The notes below the pieces were generated by a model. That model searched no databases. It was not told where the DNA came from and saw only the letters and a list, made by a program, of their open reading frames with translations. This document shows positions 25,963 to 32,679 of a DNA stretch of 37,057 nucleotides, one piece after another; positions within the stretch are counted from its first letter, which is position 1, and the number at the start of each line of letters is the position of its first letter. A program made the translations under genes and the position numbers. The stretch lies in contig DCHC01000067.1 of assembly GCA_002314755.1 (NCBI GenBank), positions 8,321-45,377 on the forward strand, read 5' to 3'. Source of the stretch: Faecalibacterium sp. UBA1762. GTDB taxonomy: Bacteria > Bacillota > Clostridia > Oscillospirales > Ruminococcaceae.

Positions 25963-28953
25963 ATGACGGATAAGGATAAAACAACCCGCAGTGAAATAGA
26001 CCTTCTCCTGGATGAGTTGGATCTGATTACCGCGCCAAAGCCCGTTGAGGATAAGCCGATTTTTCAAAGTCCTCTGCCGGATTTTCCAAAGGCTGCAACC
26101 GACGTCGTTCGTGTGCCCTCGGAACCGACAGATTCCGTCTTTTCACCTTTGGCGAAAGCGCAACCGCTGCCGACGCCGAACAGTACGGCACAGCAAGCGA
26201 CTTTTCAGGTACAGGCCAATCTCTCCGGAACGGAACGCTCTGCAACAACAGCCTCCAGTACGAAGTCTGATTCTCTCTTTGATGACAACCCATTAATTGA
26301 TGAGGATTTCCGGAATTTCTTTACGCAAACCGTCACCCCGAAAGCACTGCTTTCGGAACCGGTTGAAGAGACGGAAAACAACCGTCTGAAGAACGGATTG
26401 TCTGTTTTGAAAAAGTTATCTTTTCGTCAGCTGTTCCGCCGCTCTGAACCGGACGGTCAGGAGGAGACGGAATCCTGTGCGGATTTAGCTGACAGTTTTG
26501 AAAATACGGAGCGGATTGTCAACACAGTCGAAACAAAAGAAACGAACCCTGTCGCCGCGTTGCAGTCTCTATTTGCAGATGAAACCAAAGAGGAGGAGCT
26601 TTCCTCCTCTCCGAATTCCGAGGCAGAATTTTCAAAAAAAGATCGGTCCTCTACAGCCAGCAATCCCTTCAAGCGGATTCTTTCTGCGGTCAGTTCCCTT
26701 TTTGTTGAAACTACCGAGAAAGACGGTGACTCAACCGGTTCCGAGCCCTCCGACCTTGAACGGGAGGAGATTGATGAGCCCGCTCCGCGAAAAAAGGGTA
26801 TTATCTGTTCTATTAGGGCTTTCTTTGGGATCAATCCGGAGGAGGATGACCCGGAAAGTGAAGGCTCTGTTGCGGAAGAGGGGGATGTCACTTCCCCGGA
26901 AGCTTGCTTCTCCATAGAAAAAGCCGGGCAAACCGAATCCGACAAGTGTGAAAATGATACCCGGGTTTTTACACCGATTATTGAAAACCCACAAAATTCT
27001 GCAGAATCGAAGATTGAGGTCGCTGCAGCTGAACCATCCTGCGGTTCCGAAACAGTTGTTTTTGACCGGAACGAAACGGACTCTACTTCGGATGTATCTC
27101 TCTTCTCCCGTCATGCCTCTTCGACAGCACCTGCCGATCTTGCTGACAATACTGGGGCGAATTATATTGCGGACATGTCAAAGGAACCGACCCCGGGCAG
27201 GGAAAACGACCAAAAAGAAACCGAAGAGGAGTATACCTCTCCCGCTCAAAAACAGGAGATCTCTCGGCAGTTGTCCGGTGCGGTTCACAGATGGAGTTTT
27301 CGCTGCATTTTACTGGGCTTGCTCAGTCTTGCCGCCGTTTGCATGACGGTGTCTGCCGCTTTTCCTTTTCTGCCCCAGCTTACTGGGCTGTTTCCGGCTC
27401 TGCCGGGTGGATTTGTCCCCGTCTTTCTCCATTTGATCCTGCTGCTGCTTGGCTGTGGAATCTGCCTTTCCACACTGAACAACGGTGCCCGCTCCATGAT
27501 TGGGAACGGCAGCCCTGACAGCTTTGTCTTTCTCAGCTGTTGTGGTGCGCTGATACAAAATCTGGCTCTGTTTGCTCACACAGAAACTTTTGACGGATCT
27601 GTTCAACCGGTACTGACGCTGTTCGCGTTGTTGTCGTTGCTAACAAATGCCCTAGGCAAGCGTTCTTTTGCCGTTACCACCCGGAATCAGTTTGAGATGT
27701 TGACTGTGGAGGACGCCGACTACCGGGTCGCCACTTTGATACACCGTCCCACATTGGTCAACCAGCTTACCCACGGACTGGAAGAAAACGACCCCTGGCT
27801 TTTGGTCAGCCGCACAGCAGATTTTTATGACGGTTTTATCCGTCAGGCCCACTCTGCCCATCCTAACGGTAAAGCTGTTCGGATACTGTCCATAGGACTT
27901 ATCTGTTCCGGTCTGCTTGCCGGTTTGTTAGGCGGCTTTTTCCACGGAGATTTCTTTTCTCCTCTGTGCTATACGCTGACCGTAGCATGCCCTTTAACCG
28001 CCGTTCTGGTCAGTTCGGTTCCCAGTTTCTTTATGAACCGTCGGGCCACTGCGTGCGATAGCATTCTTCCGGGTGCTGCAGCATTAGAGCAGTTGGAGCA
28101 GGTCAATATTATCACCACAACCCCGGATCAGCTTTTTCCGGCGGGCAGTGTTCGCTTAAAAGGAATGAAGGTTTTTCATAATGCCCGCATCGACCTTGCC
28201 ATACTGTACGCCGGCAGTCTACTGATAAACAATTGCAAAACCCTGCAGCACATCTTTTTGGATATCATTCAGGATCGGGCAGACATTCTTTACCCAGTCG
28301 AAGATCTGACAGAAGAACCTTGCTGCGGTTGGTGCGGCACCGTCAATGGTAGACAACTGCTGGTTGGCAGCCGTGCCATGATGCTCTCCCACGAAATCAT
28401 ATTGCCGCAGATGGATTATGAGCAGCGGTACACCCAAAACGGCAGATTTTATCCGGTCTATCTCGCCGTTGACGGTTCTTTATATGCAATGTTTGTGGTT
28501 GGCTACCGCATGGACCGTAATGTCAAAGCGCTACTGGAAGATATCTACAGTATCGGACTTTCTCTATTGGTCAGCGGAGATGATTTCAACCTGAGTGCTG
28601 AACGCATTGAGGCAATTTACGGTATTCCCCACGGATGTATTAAGGTTTTAGGTGCCGCAGATACCGCCCTGTTGCACAGCTTAACCGACCATACCGATCA
28701 CTGCGACGGCTGCCTGCTTCATCGCAGTCCGTTTTTTGGGCTGGTATCCGGCATCCGGATTGCCGCGTCCGGCGTAGCAATGGAGCATGCCGCCTTTATC
28801 ATCCAAACCGTATTTGCGGTCTTGTCTGCTCTCCTTATCTTGATATTCAGTTGCATCGGCAGCCTTGCTGCCTTTACTCCCTTTTCTCTTCTGATCTATC
28901 AGCTTATCTTACTCGGTTTTACGTTACTGCTGCCAGTTGCAAAAAAATATTAA
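25963..28953 (+). CDS. Degenerate P1B-type ATPase-like membrane protein lacking the catalytic aspartate
   Basis: The protein has 996 residues. Residues 1-440 are low-complexity, acidic and Ser/Thr/Glu-rich, broken by three basic amphipathic segments (about 141-165, 233-255, 274-296). The C-terminal half has the eight-helix order of P1B metal ATPases: helices at about 447-467, 483-505, 517-538 and 547-566, a reduced A-domain without TGE, then 638-661 and 664-691, cytoplasmic P/N regions, and two last helices (about 945-992). VACPLTAV (Cys676-Pro677-Leu678) matches the CPC helix. AALEQLEQVNIITTTPDQL (706-724) aligns with the phosphorylation segment but has Thr720 in place of Asp and no KTGT. 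The N-domain-like VEDLTEEP...GTVNGRQLLVGSRAMM and SGDD (871-874, for TGDN) remain, while GDGxND is absent. It is probably not a pump. AAAGGGG precedes the ATG. Confidence 0.75.
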   Translation: MTDKDKTTRSEIDLLLDELDLITAPKPVEDKPIFQSPLPDFPKAATDVVRVPSEPTDSVFSPLAKAQPLPTPNSTAQQATFQVQANLSGTERSATTASSTKSDSLFDDNPLIDEDFRNFFTQTVTPKALLSEPVEETENNRLKNGLSVLKKLSFRQLFRRSEPDGQEETESCADLADSFENTERIVNTVETKETNPVAALQSLFADETKEEELSSSPNSEAEFSKKDRSSTASNPFKRILSAVSSLFVETTEKDGDSTGSEPSDLEREEIDEPAPRKKGIICSIRAFFGINPEEDDPESEGSVAEEGDVTSPEACFSIEKAGQTESDKCENDTRVFTPIIENPQNSAESKIEVAAAEPSCGSETVVFDRNETDSTSDVSLFSRHASSTAPADLADNTGANYIADMSKEPTPGRENDQKETEEEYTSPAQKQEISRQLSGAVHRWSFRCILLGLLSLAAVCMTVSAAFPFLPQLTGLFPALPGGFVPVFLHLILLLLGCGICLSTLNNGARSMIGNGSPDSFVFLSCCGALIQNLALFAHTETFDGSVQPVLTLFALLSLLTNALGKRSFAVTTRNQFEMLTVEDADYRVATLIHRPTLVNQLTHGLEENDPWLLVSRTADFYDGFIRQAHSAHPNGKAVRILSIGLICSGLLAGLLGGFFHGDFFSPLCYTLTVACPLTAVLVSSVPSFFMNRRATACDSILPGAAALEQLEQVNIITTTPDQLFPAGSVRLKGMKVFHNARIDLAILYAGSLLINNCKTLQHIFLDIIQDRADILYPVEDLTEEPCCGWCGTVNGRQLLVGSRAMMLSHEIILPQMDYEQRYTQNGRFYPVYLAVDGSLYAMFVVGYRMDRNVKALLEDIYSIGLSLLVSGDDFNLSAERIEAIYGIPHGCIKVLGAADTALLHSLTDHTDHCDGCLLHRSPFFGLVSGIRIAASGVAMEHAAFIIQTVFAVLSALLILIFSCIGSLAAFTPFSLLIYQLILLGFTLLLPVAKKY

Positions 28954-28958
28954 ATAAT

Positions 28959-29003
28959 CGCTCCAAAAAAAGACACCCGCAAGGGGTGTCTTTTTTTGGA
29001 GCG
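28959..29003. terminator. Bidirectional terminator shared by the P-type-like gene and tRNA-Gly
   Basis: A perfect 20-bp inverted repeat (28959-28978 with 28984-29003), loop GCAAG. The core GACACCC/GGGTGTC is flanked by A7 and T7, so it terminates in both directions. The arms include the last seven bases of the tRNA. Confidence 0.9.
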
Positions 29004-29070
29004 GATAATGGGAGTCGAACCCACCACCACAGCTTGGGAAGCTATTGTTTTACCGATAAACTATATCCGC
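28997..29070 (-). tRNA. tRNA-Gly (anticodon CCC), CCA encoded
   Basis: The cloverleaf reads fully on the minus strand. The acceptor GCGGATA pairs with TATCCGC (29070-29064 with 29007-29001). The D arm is GTTT/AAAC. The anticodon stem ATAGC/GCTGT carries loop TTCCCAA (anticodon CCC). The T arm is GTGGG/CCCAT with loop TTCGACT, followed by discriminator U and genomic CCA (28999-28997). Transcription starts from 29084-29112 and ends at the adjoining terminator. Confidence 0.95.
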
Positions 29071-29083
29071 GTCTCTGTATGTA

Positions 29084-29112
29084 ATTATAGCTTACAATTC
29101 TAAAAAAATCAA
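29084..29112 (-). promoter_or_regulatory. Promoter of tRNA-Gly
   Basis: On the minus strand TTGATT (29112-29107), 17 bases, TATAAT (29089-29084), 13 bases before the mature 5' end. Confidence 0.8.
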
Positions 29113-29151
29113 GTACTTTTCAAGCCGAGTTTAACTTTTTTGTAGCGTTAT

Positions 29152-29188
29152 TTCCACATATTTTATGTAGCATAATCTGCATGTGGAA
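29152..29188. repeat. Inverted repeat upstream of the response regulator
   Basis: TTCCACAT (29152-29159) and ATGTGGAA (29181-29188), 21 bases apart, in the AT-rich 245-base gap between tRNA-Gly and the regulator gene. Two TGTAGC copies lie nearby (29141 and 29166). It may be a regulator-binding region. Confidence 0.35.
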
Positions 29189-29210
29189 TACATGAATGAT
29201 TAATTTTATA

Positions 29211-29240
29211 CTTGAAATTCAAGCTACAGTATAGTATAAT
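29211..29240 (+). promoter_or_regulatory. Promoter of the response regulator with palindrome on the -35
   Basis: TTGAAA (29212-29217), 17 bases, TATAAT (29235-29240). The -35 is embedded in the odd palindrome CTTGAA-A-TTCAAG (29211-29223), a position that suits autorepression. Confidence 0.75.
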
Positions 29241-29315
29241 GAATAAAAACGCATAATATTCATTTTTTCAACAAGCATCATCTTTTCTCAGTATATATAA
29301 AAGGAATGCAGTCAT

Positions 29316-30086
29316 ATGATTATTTACGCAGCCGAGGATGAATATATCTCTCTTCTCACCCTGGAAAACGCCATTCGGGAAGCTAAGCCGGATGCCTATT
29401 TAGAATGTTTTGAAGATCCCATACAGTTGTTAACGCGTGCCAGACAGAAATGCTGTGATGTCGCTTTTATGGATATTAATATGCCCGGCATGCGCGGTCT
29501 GGAGCTTGCTTCTGCCTTGATTGCATTAAACAAAAACGTCAACATCATATTTGTCACCGGCTATGACGAATATGCGTTAGATGCCTATAAGCTGTGGGCA
29601 TCCGGCTATGTTCTAAAGCCAATAAGCGGTCAGAAAATTGCTGAACAGTTAAAAAATCTGCGCAATCCGGTCGTGGAATCTTCGAAAATTGTTGCCCGTA
29701 CCTTTGGCAATTTTACACTTTTTATGAACGGCGAAGCGGTTCACTTCAGCCGCAGCAAAAGCAAAGAACTTCTTGCCTATTTGGTTGACCGGCAGGGTGC
29801 CAATGTCACCCGCAGAGAGGCCGCTGCCATTTTGTGGGAAGACGGAGATTTTGATCGTAATCAGCAAAAACAGTTAACCTTAATTGCTACCGCCCTGGAA
29901 AAAGACCTTGCTACGGTCGGCGCACAGCGTATTTTTGTACGCACCCCTACGGATTACTCCGTCAATACTAAAGAATTTGACTGCGATCTGTACCGTTATC
30001 TGGCAAACCCTAAGCAAGAGCCCTATTACGGCGAATATATGGAGCAGTACAGTTGGGGCGAGGTCGTAAAAGGGAATTTAAAATAA
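29316..30086 (+). CDS. Orphan response regulator with SARP-like winged-helix output
   Basis: The 256-residue protein has a complete receiver: acidic pocket EDE (7-9), phospho-acceptor Asp53 in DVAFMDINMPG, Thr81 and Lys101 in VLKPIS. The output part starts FGNFTLFMNGEAVHFSRSKSKELLAYLVDRQGANVTRREAAAILWED (about 130-175) and continues with KQLTLIATALEKDL and RIFVRTPTDYSVNTKEFDCDLYRYL. This is the OmpR/SARP-type winged helix seen in many clostridial regulators. It should bind DNA when phosphorylated. No histidine kinase is encoded in the window. AAGGA lies ten bases before the ATG. No terminator follows within 200 bases. Confidence 0.88.
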   Translation: MIIYAAEDEYISLLTLENAIREAKPDAYLECFEDPIQLLTRARQKCCDVAFMDINMPGMRGLELASALIALNKNVNIIFVTGYDEYALDAYKLWASGYVLKPISGQKIAEQLKNLRNPVVESSKIVARTFGNFTLFMNGEAVHFSRSKSKELLAYLVDRQGANVTRREAAAILWEDGDFDRNQQKQLTLIATALEKDLATVGAQRIFVRTPTDYSVNTKEFDCDLYRYLANPKQEPYYGEYMEQYSWGEVVKGNLK

Positions 30087-30209
30087 AGCAAACTGTTTAA
30101 TAAAGTTACAAAATTTAAAGGCAATCTTTTTTCTCTTTGAATTGTTCATTATTTTTTGATTTTTTCTTAAAATAAATAAGGTTTTGTAGACATAATGGCA
30201 ACATCTCTG

Positions 30210-30218
30210 TGCTATACT
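30210..30218 (+). promoter_or_regulatory. Extended -10 promoter of the candidate RNA
   Basis: TGC-TATACT (30210-30218), with no convincing -35 at 17 bases. A start near 30225 would give a transcript of about 185 bases ending at the strong terminator. Confidence 0.4.
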
Positions 30219-30224
30219 TTGTAT

Positions 30225-30410
30225 GTACCAAGCTACAGGGTGACTCTGTCGGTGCGGTATTAGAAAATGTATATTTCCGTATCGCCCGGAGCTTGCCGGG
30301 GGTTGAAATGAGGAAGATTTTTGCTTTTTTCTCTGCTTCATTGTCAGCTGACGTTTTGTCCGGTATGATTATCCCCTTCCGAATGTGCCGTCGGAAGGGG
30401 ATTGTTTTTT
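30225..30410 (+). ncRNA. Candidate structured non-coding RNA (or long 3' UTR of the response regulator)
   Basis: This stretch holds no convincing gene but is bracketed by an extended -10 element and an excellent intrinsic terminator. Hairpins visible by eye are GCGGTAT/GTATCGC (30254-30260 with 30279-30285, with G-U pairs and an inner GAAA/TTTC), CCCGG/CCGGG (30285-30289 with 30296-30300) and the terminator stem. I could not match it to 6S, SRP, T-box or any riboswitch consensus I know. It may simply be the 3' UTR of the regulator. Confidence 0.4.
30372..30410 (+). terminator. Strong intrinsic terminator after the candidate RNA
   Basis: A perfect 11-bp stem (TCCCCTTCCGA 30372-30382 with 30391-30401), an eight-base loop, then TTG and six T residues. 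It lies 286 bases past the response regulator stop. Confidence 0.92.
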
Positions 30411-30548
30411 GCAATGAATATTGAACCGAAATACTACCTCTCCGCTTGCACAGCCAGGAAACTGCTGCAAATTGCCCGCCCGTGTTGGTTAGGGCGCTAT
30501 GTTATTGCAATCTGTCGATACTTCTCATACACGTTCTCTACATCACTA

Positions 30549-30577
30549 AAAAAAGACACCCTACAGGTGTCTTTTTT
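30549..30577 (-). terminator. Terminator of tRNA-Tyr
   Basis: GACACC (30555-30560) and GGTGTC (30566-30571), flanked by A and T runs, directly follow the tRNA CCA on the minus strand. Its core matches the tRNA-Gly terminator. Confidence 0.88.
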
Positions 30578-30661
30578 GGTGGAGGAAGATGGATTCGAAC
30601 CATCGAAGGCATAGCCAGCAGATTTACAGTCTGTCCCCTTTGGCCACTCGGGAATTCCTCC
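30577..30661 (-). tRNA. tRNA-Tyr (anticodon GTA), CCA encoded
   Basis: A class II tRNA on the minus strand. The acceptor GGAGGAA pairs with TTCCTCC (30661-30655 with 30587-30581). The D arm contains CCCGAGTGGCC. The anticodon stem CAGAC/ATCTG region carries loop CTGTAAA (anticodon GTA). The long variable arm is typical of bacterial tRNA-Tyr, the T loop is TTCGAAT, and discriminator A is followed by genomic CCA (30579-30577). Confidence 0.95.
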
Positions 30662-30681
30662 GAATTAACTCAACATCATAT

Positions 30682-30710
30682 AGTTTACCAGTTCAGACAA
30701 AAAAAGTCAA
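30682..30710 (-). promoter_or_regulatory. Promoter of tRNA-Tyr
   Basis: On the minus strand TTGACT (30710-30705), 17 bases, TAAACT (30687-30682). Confidence 0.7.
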
Positions 30711-30781
30711 TCTTTTTTTGAAAAAAGTTCGCTGAAAAAGTCAGAGATTTTGTACCGGAATACACTTTTTTCACAACATAC

Positions 30782-30812
30782 AGCCCCGATATCTATCGCT
30801 AATATCGGAGCT
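30782..30812 (-). terminator. Hairpin after the polysaccharide operon
   Basis: An 11-bp stem with one G-U pair (30812-30802 with 30792-30782 on the minus strand) and a nine-base loop, 26 bases past the last glycosyltransferase stop. The U tract is poor, so termination here is likely but not certain. Confidence 0.5.
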
Positions 30813-30838
30813 GCGTTTTATCATAAACTTTCTGCGTA

Positions 30839-32656
30839 TCAATCTCTTGCAAATACAGCTGTTTCGTTAAAATCCTCGCTATCCAAAGTCAGGTTACGGT
30901 TATAGTAAGGGTCATGAATCAGTTGTTCCCGTCCAAACCGTTTGGTCAGTTTTTCCTGCTCTGCCATAAATCTTTCTTTTGCTGCGCCCTGCTCGTCCAA
31001 ACCTCTGCTTTTGCTTTCAAAATGATAGAGCTGTGTATAAGGGGTAAACACTATACGGTACCCCGCCTGCCGAATTCTCAGACAAAAATCCACATCATTA
31101 TAGGCAACAGCAAACTGCTCATCCAAACCGCCGACAAGGTCGAACACTGCTACCGGTACCATCAAACAGGCGCCGGTTACTGCAGACAGATTGTTGACAG
31201 TCGCCTGACGGAACATATACCCGCTGCCGCCCCTTCGAGCGTATTTATGACTGTGACCTGCGAATCCGCCAAGACCCACAATAATACCGGCATGCTGCAC
31301 TGTATCATCCGGGTAATACAATAGTGCTCCGACTGCACCGATACCGGGCTGAGTCGACTGCCTTACCAGCTCAGTCAACCAACCCCGATTGATTACCTGC
31401 ATATCGTTATTCAGCAGTAGCAGGTACTCACCCTTCGCCTCTTTTCTGCCGAAATTATTGATTGCGGAAAAGTTAAAGACCCCCGGCCACCGAATCACAC
31501 GGCAACGGCTATGATGCCGGGGCAGATCTTCATAGTATGCAAATGTTTCCGGAGCTGCGCTGTTATTTTCAATGATCAGAACCTCATAATTGGAATATTC
31601 TGTCTTCTCTTCTACCGATTGCAGCAGCTTTTCCAGGTCATCGGTATGGTCCTTATTCGGTATCAGGATAGAAACCAACGGCTGCTTTTCCGGTAAATCG
31701 TAGACAATATGATATGTGCTGGGAAACATCCCCTTTTCTGCATGGGCTGCCACACCGCGTGCGGAAAGGTCATCCGTCAATGCCTGCAGGGCAGCCTGCT
31801 CCACATATGGTTTTGCCCCGACACCGCCGGATGTACTGGTTTGTGAAACCCGCCAGTAATACAACACCTTGGGAATATGGTATGCTGCGCCGGTAATCCG
31901 GGTCATACGCAAAAACAGGTCATGATCCTGGCTGCCGCTGCAGATACTGCGTTCTCCCCCGGTCTGCTCAAATAGTTCTTTTGAAAAGGCGGCAAGATGA
32001 CAAATGTAATTGCAGGAACGCAGATACTCCGGAGAATAATCCGGTTTAAAATGTCCTGCAACCGGCCGGGTGATATCAGAGATAAACAGTGCTTCGTCAC
32101 TGTAAATAAAAGGGCAAGGCTGGGTTGCCGCTGCCTGAGCAAGCTCGAATATCGCATTAGGGGACAAGATATCATCGTGATCTAACAGGGTCAGCCACTG
32201 TCCCGTTGCTATCTGCGCCGCCCGGTTGGTATTGGTGGCAATATCCCCATTTTCGATTTTCTGTACTTTAATACGGGTATCCTCGGCATATTTAGACAAT
32301 ACCGCTGCCACCGTAGGCTCCCCCTCTGGAGACGAGGCATCTGCAAAGCAGAGTTCCCAGTTGGGATCGGTTTGCGCCTGCAAACTGTCAATCAACTGCG
32401 ACAGGTATTTTTCAGGTGTGTTGTATAGCGGTACCAGTACGCTGATTTTAGGCCAACTGTCTGCCTTTCCCTCCCGGCAAAAAGCACACTGCGCTGCCAA
32501 CACCTGTTTTGTGGGCAGATACCTACCCCGTTTGCTTTTCAGCCTGCGGCGGAGAAAGCCGACACCTCTTTCCCAGGTATGGGCAAAGCCCTCCTGCTTC
32601 AGATAGCCGACGCCGTACGCCATCAGCTCACGCAACCGTTTTATCTTTAAATTCAT
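30839..32656 (-). CDS. Two-domain family 2 glycosyltransferase (rhamnosyltransferase-like)
   Basis: The 605-residue cytoplasmic protein carries two GT-A domains. Domain 1 (about 70-290) starts ISVLVPLYNTPEKYLSQLIDS and has the metal motif LLDHDD (157-162). Domain 2 (about 327-560) starts VSILIPNKDHTDDLEKLL and has LLLLNNDMQ (413-420). Acceptor-side motifs include SQDHDLFLR and AYNDVDFCLRIRQAGY. The basic N-terminus (residues 6-50) may bind the membrane. The layout matches COG1216-type enzymes that extend surface polysaccharides with rhamnose or other sugars. It starts 23 bases after its paralogue and is last in the operon. Confidence 0.88.
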   Translation of the reverse strand: MNLKIKRLRELMAYGVGYLKQEGFAHTWERGVGFLRRRLKSKRGRYLPTKQVLAAQCAFCREGKADSWPKISVLVPLYNTPEKYLSQLIDSLQAQTDPNWELCFADASSPEGEPTVAAVLSKYAEDTRIKVQKIENGDIATNTNRAAQIATGQWLTLLDHDDILSPNAIFELAQAAATQPCPFIYSDEALFISDITRPVAGHFKPDYSPEYLRSCNYICHLAAFSKELFEQTGGERSICSGSQDHDLFLRMTRITGAAYHIPKVLYYWRVSQTSTSGGVGAKPYVEQAALQALTDDLSARGVAAHAEKGMFPSTYHIVYDLPEKQPLVSILIPNKDHTDDLEKLLQSVEEKTEYSNYEVLIIENNSAAPETFAYYEDLPRHHSRCRVIRWPGVFNFSAINNFGRKEAKGEYLLLLNNDMQVINRGWLTELVRQSTQPGIGAVGALLYYPDDTVQHAGIIVGLGGFAGHSHKYARRGGSGYMFRQATVNNLSAVTGACLMVPVAVFDLVGGLDEQFAVAYNDVDFCLRIRQAGYRIVFTPYTQLYHFESKSRGLDEQGAAKERFMAEQEKLTKRFGREQLIHDPYYNRNLTLDSEDFNETAVFARD

Positions 32657-32679
32657 GGTCCAATCCTCGCGCTTGCTTT

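Noticed and set aside
26457..26945. Minus-strand serine-rich frame inside the degenerate ATPase gene
   Set aside because: Produced by the acidic low-complexity coding strand; no start context and no domain.
25963..28953. Pseudogene explanation for the degenerate ATPase
   Set aside because: The frame is uninterrupted over 996 codons with a good ribosome site and balanced domain order; a decaying gene would be expected to carry frameshifts. Not fully excluded without relatives.
28851..29084. Open frame ending ADNGSRTHHHSLGSYCFTDK across tRNA-Gly
   Set aside because: Same artefact: a read-through of the tRNA antisense strand and of the terminator.
30225..30410. 6S RNA, SRP RNA, T-box or known riboswitch in the candidate RNA
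   Set aside because: No GGAAGCAGC-type SRP loop, no T-box sequence, no long 6S closing stem and no riboswitch core that I recognise.
30308..30424. 38-codon frame starting MRKIFAFFSASLSA, with GGGGG upstream
   Set aside because: It looks like a signal peptide but runs straight through the strong terminator stem at 30372-30401, and the ribosome site is poor.
30402..30614. Open frame ending in VEEDGFEPSKA across tRNA-Tyr
   Set aside because: This is the familiar false protein produced by translating through the T arm of a tRNA gene on the opposite strand; it also crosses a terminator.
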